Origin: an uncultured bacterium
GTDB taxonomy: Bacteria; Methylomirabilota; Methylomirabilia; Rokubacteriales; CSP1-6
Length of the DNA stretch: 14,957 nt
Assembly (NCBI GenBank): GCA_946479205.1
Contig: CAMLFJ010000016.1
Coordinates: 1 to 14,957 of the forward strand
Direction: 5' to 3'
In this document: positions 7,575 to 14,800 of the stretch, one piece after another
Layout of the letters: each line of letters starts with the position of its first letter
Numbering within the stretch: the stretch's first letter is position 1
Program-made: the position numbers and the translations under genes
The notes under the pieces: generated by a model
Databases searched by the model: none
Seen by the model: the letters and a program-made list of their open reading frames with translations, nothing else
Told to the model about the DNA's origin: nothing

Positions 7575-9674
7575 GTGACCGACCTCAGCGCCGTCTTCCG
7601 GCCTCGCGCCATCGCGGTCGTGGGCGCCTCCGATGATCCCGTCAAGATCGGTGGCCGGCCGCTGGCCTTCCTGCTGCGCCACGGCTACGCGGGGCGCGTG
7701 TTTCCGGTCAATCCCGCGCGCGCCACCGTGCAGGGCCTGCCCGCCTTTCCCTCGATCGGCGCGATCCCGGAGGCCGTGGACCTGGCCATCGTGGTGGTGC
7801 CCGCGGAGCGCGTGCTCGAGTCCCTGGAGGAGGCCGCGGCCAAGGGCGTGCGCGCGGCCATCGTGTTCAGCAGCGGCTTCGCCGAGGTCGGCGACGCCGG
7901 GCGGGTCGCGCAGGCGCGCCTGCGCGAGCTGGCCGAGCGCACCGGGCTGCGGATCATCGGTCCCAACTGCCAGGGCTTCGCCCACCTGCCCTCGCGGCTC
8001 GTCGCCACCTTCGCCTCGCCGTTCCTCGAGCCCGGCCTCGCCACCGGACCCATCGCGATGGTGAGCCAGAGCGGAGCCATGGCCGGGATGATCTACGAGA
8101 TGGCCCGCGCGGCCGGGCTGGGCCTCAACTACTGGGTCAGCACCGGCAACGAGGCCGACGTGCAGGCGGCCGAGATCCTGGCCGAGGTGGTCGAGGACGA
8201 GGAGACCCGGGTGGCCTGCTGCTACCTCGAGGACATCAAGGACGCGGGGCGTTTCCGCCGGGCGCTGGCGCGGGCCCATCGCCGCGGCGTGCCGGTCTTC
8301 GTCCTGAAGTCGGGCCGCAGCGCGGTGGGCCGCCGCGCCGCCTCCTCGCACACCGGCGCGCTCGCGGGCGAGGACGCGGTCTACGACGCGGTCTTCGCCG
8401 ACTGGGGGGCGATCCGCTGCGCCGATCCGGCCGAGCTGCTCGCGCTGCCCCAGGCGTTCCTGCGCTACCGCGAGGCCGGGCGCCGCGTGGCGATCCTCTC
8501 CAACTCGGGCGGCCTCGGCGTGCTCTCGGTGGATCTCTGCGTGGATCTGGGCCTCGCGCCCGCCGAGTTCACGCCGGAGACGACGGCGGCGCTGCGCGCG
8601 GCACTGCCGGACTTCGCGGCCGCGGCCAACCCGGTGGACCTCACCGCCCAGATCCTCACCGACCCGGGCATGCTCATGCGCGTGCTGCCGGCCCTCGAGG
8701 CCGATCCGGGCGTGGACGCCATCGTCTTCCAGATCGCCCTGCTCGGCGCCGCGACCGATCTCGGGCAGCTGGTCGGCGACGTGGCCCGCGTCGCCGCCGC
8801 GACCCGCAAGGTCGTCGCGGTGAGCTGCCCGCAGCGTCCGGTCGTCGACGCCTTCCGCGCGGGCGGGGTGCTCGCCTTCGAGGACCCGAGCGTGGCCCTC
8901 CGCTCGCTCGCCTGCCTCGCCGAGGCGACGGCGCACCGCGCGCGCTGGCTCGATCGCGCGACCCTCGAGGTGCCTCCGCCCCCGTCCGCGCCGTCGGTAC
9001 CGGCCGGCCGAGCGGGCGAGCCGTTCCTCAACGAGTGGGAGAGCCAGCGGCTGCTCGCGCCGTTCGGGTTGCCGCTGGTGGACACCGTGTTCGTCACCGC
9101 GGCCCGGGCGGCGCCCGACGCGGCCGAGCAGCTCGGCTATCCGGTGGTGGTGAAGGCCTGCGCGGCGGCCCTGCCTCACAAGTCGGACGTGGGCGGCGTG
9201 GCCCTCGGGTTATCGGATCGCGCCGCGGTCGCGGACGCGTGCCGGCGCATCGAGGCCAGCGTGCGCGCGGCGGCGCCGGGCCTCGCGCTCGATGGCTTCC
9301 TGATCCAGCGCCAGGCGCGCGGGGCGCTCGAGCTCGCGCTCGGGGTGAAGGTCGATCCCGTCTTCGGGCCGGTCGTGCTGGTGGGCTCGGGCGGCGTGCT
9401 GATCGAGATGCTGCGCGATTTCCGGCTGCTGCTGCCGCCGATCGACGCAGGCGCCGCGGAAGAGGCGCTCCGGAGCCTGCGCATCGGCCCGCTGTGGGAC
9501 GGCGTGCGCGGCGGCGCGCCGCTCGATCTGCCCGCCGCGGTCGAGCTGCTCGAGCGCCTGGGCGAGGCCGCGCGCAGCCTCGGCGCCGTGATCAGCGAGA
9601 TCGACCTGAACCCGGTGCTGGTCGGCCGGCGGGGCGAGGGCGTCACCATCCTCGACACCCTCATCCGCCGCTAG
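7575..9674 (+). CDS. Acyl-CoA synthetase (ADP-forming), fused alpha-beta subunits
   Basis: This 699-residue single-chain enzyme of the NDP-forming acyl-CoA synthetase superfamily interconverts acyl-CoA, ADP and phosphate with free acid, ATP and CoA. Order: CoA-binding Rossmann domain (about 5-130, A-V-V-G-A-S at 14-19); succinyl-CoA-ligase-like domains (about 150-450, P-I-A-M-V-S-Q-S-G-A at 159-168); and a C-terminal ATP-grasp domain (about 480-697, V-V-V-K-A and P-H-K-S-D-V-G-G-V at 534-542, closing S-E-I-D-L-N-P-V-L-V). The phosphohistidine relay residue is H259 in S-S-H-T-G-A-L-A-G; H535 in the ATP-grasp part matches the second relay position. No acetyltransferase domain is fused, so it is an enzyme rather than a Pat-type protein acetylase. 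The preferred acid is not readable. GTG is the start; no Shine-Dalgarno precedes it, and a -10-like box lies 7 bp upstream. Confidence 0.93.
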   Translation: MTDLSAVFRPRAIAVVGASDDPVKIGGRPLAFLLRHGYAGRVFPVNPARATVQGLPAFPSIGAIPEAVDLAIVVVPAERVLESLEEAAAKGVRAAIVFSSGFAEVGDAGRVAQARLRELAERTGLRIIGPNCQGFAHLPSRLVATFASPFLEPGLATGPIAMVSQSGAMAGMIYEMARAAGLGLNYWVSTGNEADVQAAEILAEVVEDEETRVACCYLEDIKDAGRFRRALARAHRRGVPVFVLKSGRSAVGRRAASSHTGALAGEDAVYDAVFADWGAIRCADPAELLALPQAFLRYREAGRRVAILSNSGGLGVLSVDLCVDLGLAPAEFTPETTAALRAALPDFAAAANPVDLTAQILTDPGMLMRVLPALEADPGVDAIVFQIALLGAATDLGQLVGDVARVAAATRKVVAVSCPQRPVVDAFRAGGVLAFEDPSVALRSLACLAEATAHRARWLDRATLEVPPPPSAPSVPAGRAGEPFLNEWESQRLLAPFGLPLVDTVFVTAARAAPDAAEQLGYPVVVKACAAALPHKSDVGGVALGLSDRAAVADACRRIEASVRAAAPGLALDGFLIQRQARGALELALGVKVDPVFGPVVLVGSGGVLIEMLRDFRLLLPPIDAGAAEEALRSLRIGPLWDGVRGGAPLDLPAAVELLERLGEAARSLGAVISEIDLNPVLVGRRGEGVTILDTLIRR

Positions 9675-9800
9675 CAGGGCGCTCAAAAAGGCCCATCTGC
9701 TTCGTTGGCGCCCTCGACCGCGCGCTCAACGTAGAGAGACTACGCCTCGCGCGCGGCCATCGGGCGCCGCCTCGCATCTGGGCCTTTTTGAGCGCCCTGC
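9674..9800. repeat. 127-nt nested palindromic element, also likely two-way terminator
   Basis: The outer arms, 9674-9695 and 9779-9800, are 22-bp exact reverse complements. They hold GCAGGGCGCTC, a run of five A and GGCCCA on the left, and the mirror with five T on the right. Inside are three more exact stems: GGCGCCC/GGGCGCC (9707-9713 with 9762-9768), CCGCGCGC/GCGCGCGG (9718-9725 with 9749-9756) and CGTAG/CTACG (9730-9734 with 9740-9744) around an AGAGA loop. In total 42 bp are paired. The element starts on the last base of the acyl-CoA synthetase stop codon and fills the gap to the convergent gene. Its shape and the CTCAAAAAGG...CCTTTTTGAG ends resemble dispersed palindromic repeats (REP/MITE-like) seen in other GC-rich bacteria. 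The A and T tracts after GC stems would also work as terminators in both directions. Confidence 0.8.
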
Positions 9801-9810
9801 CAGGCTGAAG

Positions 9811-10218
9811 TCATGCGAGGACGGCGGCGCCCGCGGCCGCGCACTCCTGATCCTGCTCGCCGGTCCCGCCGCCGCAGCCGATGGCGCCGATCACGCGGCC
9901 CTTCACCACGATCGGCACCGCGCCGTGACTGGCCAGGAGCTGGCCGGGGACCGCGCTCCCCACCTGGGCCCAGAAGGGCGAGCCCTTTTGCACGCGGTCG
10001 GCCAGATCCGCGGTGGACATGCGGAAGTTCGCGGCCGCCATCGCCTTGGCCCGCGAGGTCTCGGGCGTGAAGAACCCGGTGCCGTCGCCGCGCGAGCACA
10101 GCACCAGGCGGCCCGCCTCGTCCACCACCGTGATCGTCATCGGGGTACCGAGGGCCTTGGCCTTCTCCCGCGCCGCGCGCGTCGCGCGCTCGGCCATCTC
10201 CAGCGTGAGCTCGATCAT
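9811..10218 (-). CDS. GlcG/HbpS-family (DUF336) heme-binding-like protein
   Basis: A 135-residue protein of the GlcG/HbpS family, small alpha-beta proteins some of whose members bind heme or sit beside glycolate and corrinoid genes; the exact role here is unknown. The N-terminal helix (L-E-M-A-E-R-A-T-R-A-A-R-E-K-A) is followed by I-T-V-V-D-E-A-G-R-L-V-L at 29-40, the S-R-A-K-A-M-A-A-A-N-F block at 55-65, and the closing G-A-I-G-C-G-G-G-T-G-E-Q-D-Q at 111-124 that marks the family. No signal peptide is present, unlike secreted HbpS, so it should be cytoplasmic. The frame stays open upstream to 10668, but the ATG at 10218 is chosen. It has a good Shine-Dalgarno (AGGTGG, 6-nt spacer), a promoter just upstream, and the upstream residues look unlike protein and cross the mlaA promoter. 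Confidence 0.88.
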   Translation of the reverse strand: MIELTLEMAERATRAAREKAKALGTPMTITVVDEAGRLVLCSRGDGTGFFTPETSRAKAMAAANFRMSTADLADRVQKGSPFWAQVGSAVPGQLLASHGAVPIVVKGRVIGAIGCGGGTGEQDQECAAAGAAVLA

Positions 10219-10224
10219 TACCGG

Positions 10225-10230
10225 CCACCT
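10225..10230 (-). promoter_or_regulatory. Shine-Dalgarno of the GlcG/HbpS-family gene
   Basis: AGGTGG on the minus strand, 6 bases before the ATG at 10218. It decides the start against a much longer open frame that continues upstream. Confidence 0.7.
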
Positions 10231-10269
10231 TTCTCGAAGCGTCTTCCGGGATCCTGCGATCGCGCCCGC

Positions 10270-10298
10270 ATTGAAGCCCGGCCGCCCCGCGCTGTCAA
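10270..10298 (-). promoter_or_regulatory. Sigma70-type promoter of the GlcG/HbpS-family gene
   Basis: On the minus strand a consensus -35 TTGACA (10298-10293) is followed by a 17-bp spacer and TTCAAT (10275-10270), which matches the -10 consensus at four of six bases. Transcription would start near 10263, leaving a leader of about 45 nt. Confidence 0.55.
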
Positions 10299-10398
10299 CG
10301 GCCCCGGGAGTGACAAATCCGGGGAGCGGGCTACCCAGTCCTGCCGCGTACAGACTATAGGTGGGGGCCGCGCCGGCGCCGTATCGTAGGGAAAGTGC

Positions 10399-10428
10399 TT
10401 GAAAGAACAGCGCTCGGTATCCTATGCT
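10399..10428 (+). promoter_or_regulatory. Sigma70-type promoter of mlaA
   Basis: TTGAAA (10399-10404, five of six) and TATGCT (10423-10428, four of six) are separated by 18 bp. Transcription would start near 10435, about 90 nt before the chosen GTG. The open frame of mlaA runs back into this -10 box, which argues against the upstream ATG at 10424 as the real start. Confidence 0.5.
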
Positions 10429-10525
10429 CGCGGATGGCCCGCCGTGGCACTGGCTTTGCTCCCCAGGGAGCGGGCCTGCCGACCGCGGCAACAAGCTCAG
10501 CCAGAACTCGAGGGGGACACGGAAC

Positions 10526-11533
10526 GTGCGTTTCGGATTCGGGATGCGACAGGCAGCGCTGCTGGTGGCGATCTCGGCCCTTGCCCTGGGCGGCTGTGGC
10601 ACGCTGTCCGGCGGGCTGCACAGCGAGTCGCTGACCGCCGCGACCGCGGGCTCCACCGACCCGGACAATCCGATCGCCGCGGCTCTCGCGCCCGAGCGGC
10701 AGCCGACCGGCGCGGTGGTCGAGCCTCACGCGGGTGAGCAGGCCATGGCCGCGACGGTGGCCTTCCGGCCCGCCTCCTTCGAGCTGATCCGGCCCGGATC
10801 GCAGCCCTCCTACATGGTCGCCTCGGTGGGGCCGCTCGTGGTCGCCCAGGCGCCCGCGTGGATGCTGGCCCAGGCGCGCGCCGCCGATCCGGTCGTGCCC
10901 TCCGAGGGCGTCCTCGAGGAGTACGACCCGTGGGAGCCGTTCAACGAGAAGATGTTCTCGTTCAACTACAAGCTCGACAAGTACGTGCTCAAGCCGGTGG
11001 CGAAGGGCTACAACTTCGTGATGCCGGACCGCCTGCAGCAGATGATCGACAGCGGCTTCGACAACCTGCTGGTGGTCCAGCGCGTCGTCAACAACCTGCT
11101 CCAGGGGCGCCCGCTGGGCGCGACCGCGGAGGTCGGCCGCTTCCTGATCAACAGCACGGTCGGCATCGGCGGCCTCTTCGACATCGCCAAGCAGGAGTTC
11201 AACCTGCAGAAGACCCGCGCCGACTTCGGCCAGACCCTCGGCATCTGGGGCATCGGGCCCGGGCCCTTCCTGGTCCTGCCGCTCATGCCGCCACTCACGG
11301 TGCGCGACGGCATCGGCACCGCGGTGGACGGGGCGATGGATCCCCTGAGCTACGTGCTGCCCTTCATCTGGACGCGACTCGGCATGAAGGTCGGCAACAT
11401 GATCAACGACCGGTCGCTCAACCTGGATCTCTACCAGGGCTTCGAGGAGACCACGGTCGATCTCTACAGCGCGGTGCGGAACGGCTATCTCCAGCGCCGC
11501 GAGAACATGATCAAGAGCCCGTCGCCGTACTGA
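10526..11533 (+). CDS. mlaA: MlaA/VacJ-family outer-membrane lipoprotein
   Basis: A 335-residue lipoprotein of the MlaA/VacJ family. Family members sit in the outer membrane and draw mislocalised phospholipids from its outer leaflet, passing them to the MlaC/MlaFEDB retrograde route. The N-terminus has a basic n-region, a hydrophobic stretch and a lipobox (A-L-G-G-C), giving lipidated C24. The MlaA domain spans about residues 132-325: D-P-W-E-P-F-N-E-K-M-F at 134-144, then F-N-Y-K-L-D and V-V-N-N-L-L-Q-G-R-P, F-L-I-N-S-T-V-G-I-G-G, a Gly-Pro-rich hydrophobic segment, and D-P-L-S-Y. Between C24 and the domain lies an extra stretch of about 105 residues rich in Ala, Pro and Gly, not usual for the family. 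The GTG at 10526 has GAGGGG 10 bases upstream; ATG 10544 is the alternative and keeps the lipobox. No other mla gene is adjacent. Confidence 0.9.
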   Translation: MRFGFGMRQAALLVAISALALGGCGTLSGGLHSESLTAATAGSTDPDNPIAAALAPERQPTGAVVEPHAGEQAMAATVAFRPASFELIRPGSQPSYMVASVGPLVVAQAPAWMLAQARAADPVVPSEGVLEEYDPWEPFNEKMFSFNYKLDKYVLKPVAKGYNFVMPDRLQQMIDSGFDNLLVVQRVVNNLLQGRPLGATAEVGRFLINSTVGIGGLFDIAKQEFNLQKTRADFGQTLGIWGIGPGPFLVLPLMPPLTVRDGIGTAVDGAMDPLSYVLPFIWTRLGMKVGNMINDRSLNLDLYQGFEETTVDLYSAVRNGYLQRRENMIKSPSPY

Positions 11534-11626
11534 GTTAGATACACCGGCCTTCGCCCCGCCGCACCGTTCCCCGCAGTCTTCCCCTCCACCTGACGCGATG
11601 CGTGCAACTCCTGCCGTGTTTTTTTG

Positions 11627-11656
11627 TTGACAGGATTCGACGGGGCGCAATATGTT
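11627..11656 (+). promoter_or_regulatory. Sigma70-type promoter of nrdJ
   Basis: A perfect -35 TTGACA (11627-11632) and a TATGTT -10 (11651-11656, four of six) are separated by 18 bp. Seven T lie immediately upstream (11619-11625), similar to an UP-element tract. Transcription would start near 11663. Confidence 0.65.
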
Positions 11657-11816
11657 GGGGTCCGCTTGAGACACAGACACTACCTATATGCACGAGACTT
11701 CACAGCGCGCAGCTCAGAACGACGCCCTCGCGGCGCCCCCACCCGCCTTTCCCGGCTGAAGTAGGCCCGTCTCCGTGAATCGAGCAGGGTCGTGGTTTGG
11801 CCAGTTTTCTTTTATT

Positions 11817-11822
11817 AGGAGG
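11817..11822 (+). promoter_or_regulatory. Consensus Shine-Dalgarno of nrdJ
   Basis: AGGAGG lies five bases before the ATG at 11828. It is the only full-consensus ribosome site I found in the window. Confidence 0.85.
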
Positions 11823-11827
11823 AGCTC

Positions 11828-14800
11828 ATGAGAGTCGCCCGGCGGTTCACCAGAGAAGGCCAGAGCCCGTACGCGGGGATCCAGTTCGATCAGCGAGTGT
11901 CGGAGATCAAGAACCCCGACGGCTCCACGGTCTTCCGCCAGGACGGAATCTCGGTGCCGGCCGGATGGTCCGGGGTGGCCACGGACATCCTCGCCCAGAA
12001 GTACTTCCGGAAGTCCGGGGTGCCGCAGTACGCGCCGGACGGCAAGCCGCTGCTGGATCGGGACGGCCGGCCGGTCCTGGGCGGTGAGCGGGACGCCCGC
12101 CAGGTCTTCCACCGGCTCGCCGGCTGCTGGATGCACTGGGGAGAGAAGTACGGCTACTTCGACACCCCCTCCGACGCCCGGGCCTTCTACGACGAGCTCT
12201 GCCACATGCTGGCGGCCCAGGTCGCGGCCCCGAACTCGCCGCAGTGGTTCAACACCGGCCTGCACTACGCCTACGGGCTCTCCGGCCCGGCCCAGGGCCA
12301 CCACTACGTCGATCCGGACACCGGCGTCCTCACCCGCGCCAGCTCCGCCTACGAGCGGCCGCAGCCGCACGCCTGCCAGCCCTTTCACGCCCTGATCTCC
12401 ACGCCCGAGGGACCCATCCCGATCGGGCAGATCGTGACCAAGAACCAGGTCGGCCTCGAGGTCTACGACGGGCGCGACGAGGGCGTCGGCACCACGCGGG
12501 TGGTGGCGGTCAGGGAGAACGGCGAGAAGGCGGTCTTCCGCATCGAGCTCCGCAACGGCGTGGCGGTCGAGGCCACCGGCGACCACCTGGTGTACGCGAT
12601 CGCCAACGGCGTCGGCGCCTGGCGCCGGGTCGACGAGGTGGAGCCGGGCGCGGCGCTTCGCCTGTCCACGCGGACGGACGTGCGCCGGGACTCGTACCAC
12701 ACCGAGGTGGACGAGGCGGCGCTGGTCGGCTGGCTGCAGGCCGACGGCTTCGTGGGCCAGGACGGCCTCAGCACCGACCATAGCCTCGCCGTCGAGTTCA
12801 CCACCATCGACAAGGACGAGCTCGACTTCATCGTCGAGCGGGTGCACCGCGTGTTCGACGGGGTGCACTACCACGTCCGCTCCATGGAGACGCGTACCCC
12901 GGGGCTCGACATCCACCGGATCCGCCTCTACGGCGAGCCGCTGCGGCCCTTCGTGGACAAGTACGGCCTGCTCCGCTCGAGCGCCGACCACGCGGTGCCG
13001 GCCATGATCCAGCGGGCCGGCCGCGACGCCCAGGCCGCCTACCTGCGCGCGCTCTTCCAGGCCCAGGGCACGGTGCGGCTGCGCTCGTACTGGGCCCGCC
13101 AGGCCGACGTCGCGCTCTCCACCATCTCGGCCGGGCTGGCGCACGGGGTGCAGGCCCTCCTGCTCAACATGGGCATCTACGCGAAGCTGGGGCGCGGCGC
13201 CGAGACCCGGGAGACCCGCCGCACGCCCTACGTCGTCTCGATCGTCCACGCGGAATCGCGGGCGCGCTTCCGGGACCTGATCGGCTTCATCTCCGACGAC
13301 AAGCGCCAGAAGCTCGACACCGCCTGCTCCGACCAGTTCGCGGGCAAGAAGCTGCCCGCGCTGCGGGACGAGACGGTGGTGCGGGTGGAGTGCGTCGGCG
13401 TGCAGCCGGTGTTCGACATCCAGACCGAGAGCGGACAGTACCTGTCCAACAACGTCATCGTCCACAACTGCTTCATCCAGTCCGTCACCGACGACCTGGT
13501 CAACGACGGCGGCATCATGGACCTCTGGACCCGCGAGGCCCGCATCTTCAAGTACGGCTCGGGCAGCGGGACCAACTTCTCCAATCTGCGCGGGGCGAAC
13601 GAGCCGCTCTCGGGCGGCGGCAAGTCCTCCGGCCTGATGTCGTTCCTGCGGATCGGCGACCGCGCGGCGGGCGCCATCAAGTCGGGCGGGACGACCCGGC
13701 GGGCCGCCAAGATGGTGATCCTCAACCTCGACCACCCGGACATCCTCACCTTCATCCGGTGGAAGGTGGTGGAGGAGCAGAAGGTGGCGGCGCTGGTCAG
13801 CGGCTCGCGCATGACCAAGCGGCGCCTCCAGGCGGTGCTGTCCGCGGTGCGCACCCCCGCCGGCGTCGAGGTCGATCCGCGCCAGAATCCGGCGCTGCGC
13901 TCCGCGGTGCGCGAGGCGCGCGCGGCCCTCGTACCCGAAGGCTACATCCAGCGCGTGCTGCTCCTGGCCGGCCAGGGCGTGCGCGAGATCCACTTCCCGG
14001 AGTACGACACCGACTGGGACAGCGAGGCCTACTACACGGTCTCCGGCCAGAACTCCAACAACAGCGTGCGCGTGCCCAACGCCTTCTTCGACGTGCTCGC
14101 GCGCCGCGGCCAGTGGGAGCTCAAGCGCCGCACCGACGGCAAGAGCGCGGGCGCGGTGCCCGCCGAGCAGCTCTGGGACGAGATCGCGCACGCGGCCTGG
14201 GCCTGCGCCGACCCCGGGGTGCAGTACGACACCACGATCAACGAGTGGCACACCTGCCCCGAGGACGGGCGGATCAACGCGAGCAACCCGTGCGTGACCG
14301 GCGAGACCCTGGTGGCCACCGCGGACGGCTGGCAGCGGATCGATGCGCTGGTCGGCAAGACCGCGCGCGTCATCGGCTCGGACGGCGAGCCCCACCTGGT
14401 GACCCGCATCTTCCCCACCGGCCACAAGCCGGTCTTCGATCTCCGGACGCGCCTCGGCTACCAGGTGCGGATCACCGGCGATCACAAGGTCCTCACGGTG
14501 GGCCGCGGCGACGTCGCGGTGGCCGACCTCACGGTGGGCAACCGCCTCACCCTCCGCGGCGCGGGCTTCGGCCGGCGCCGCCTCGCCACCGACCTGGCCC
14601 TGGGCGTCGGGGTGGCGGTGGCGGAGGGCTACCTGACGCAGTCGGTGGTCCGCGGTCACGCGCAGGAATCCCTCGTGCTCACCACCGACGCGGGCGAGTC
14701 TCCGATCCTGGCCGCGGTCGCCGACGCGGTGCACGCCGGGCGCGCCGCGCTCCAGGCGGTGGGCGGGCTCGGCCGCCAGGCGGGCAGCGGGGTGATCACC

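Larger units (their letters stand above)
10219..10525. other. Divergent regulatory region between the GlcG/HbpS-family gene and mlaA
   Basis: This 307-bp stretch carries no gene that I can support. It holds a minus-strand promoter (10298-10270), a plus-strand promoter (10399-10428) and a CCCCGG/CCGGGG dyad (10302-10307 with 10319-10324, 11-bp spacer), which sits just upstream of the minus-strand -35 box. The two predicted transcription starts are about 170 bp apart. Confidence 0.6.
11534..11827. other. Intergenic region and leader upstream of nrdJ
   Basis: This 294-bp gap holds a T-rich run and promoter (see separate entry), then a leader of about 165 nt. I found no cobalamin-riboswitch B12 box and no recognisable NrdR-box pair. 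A 23-codon open frame (11688-11759, starting M-H-E-T-S-Q) has no Shine-Dalgarno. No clear intrinsic terminator for mlaA is visible; the T-run at 11619-11625 lacks a strong preceding stem. Confidence 0.5.

Noticed and set aside
4504..7578. 1024-codon open frame on the plus strand
   Set aside because: It lies antisense to the cyclase and the glycosyltransferase, which both have clear motifs. Its translation is a low-complexity Arg/Gly/Ala/His mix typical of the reverse frame of GC-rich genes.
7164..9179. 671-codon open frame on the minus strand
   Set aside because: It runs antisense to the acyl-CoA synthetase and across the divergent promoter, with no motif support.
10219..10668. N-terminal extension of the GlcG/HbpS-family protein to 285 residues
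   Set aside because: The extra 150 residues cross two promoters and the start of mlaA, while ATG 10218 has a good Shine-Dalgarno and gives the normal family length.
11619..11626. T-run after mlaA as an intrinsic terminator
   Set aside because: No stable GC stem lies directly before the T-run; its place next to TTGACA fits an upstream promoter element better.
10355..11680. 441-codon open frame on the minus strand
   Set aside because: It is antisense to mlaA, whose lipobox and domain motifs are clear.
11688..11759. 23-codon open frame in the nrdJ leader as a gene
   Set aside because: It has no Shine-Dalgarno and no recognisable sequence; a frame of this length is expected by chance in GC-rich DNA.
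11714..14734. 1006-codon open frame on the minus strand
   Set aside because: It is antisense to nrdJ and its inteins, with a composition rich in His, Arg, Val, Gly and Ala and no recognisable domain. It is a by-product of high GC.
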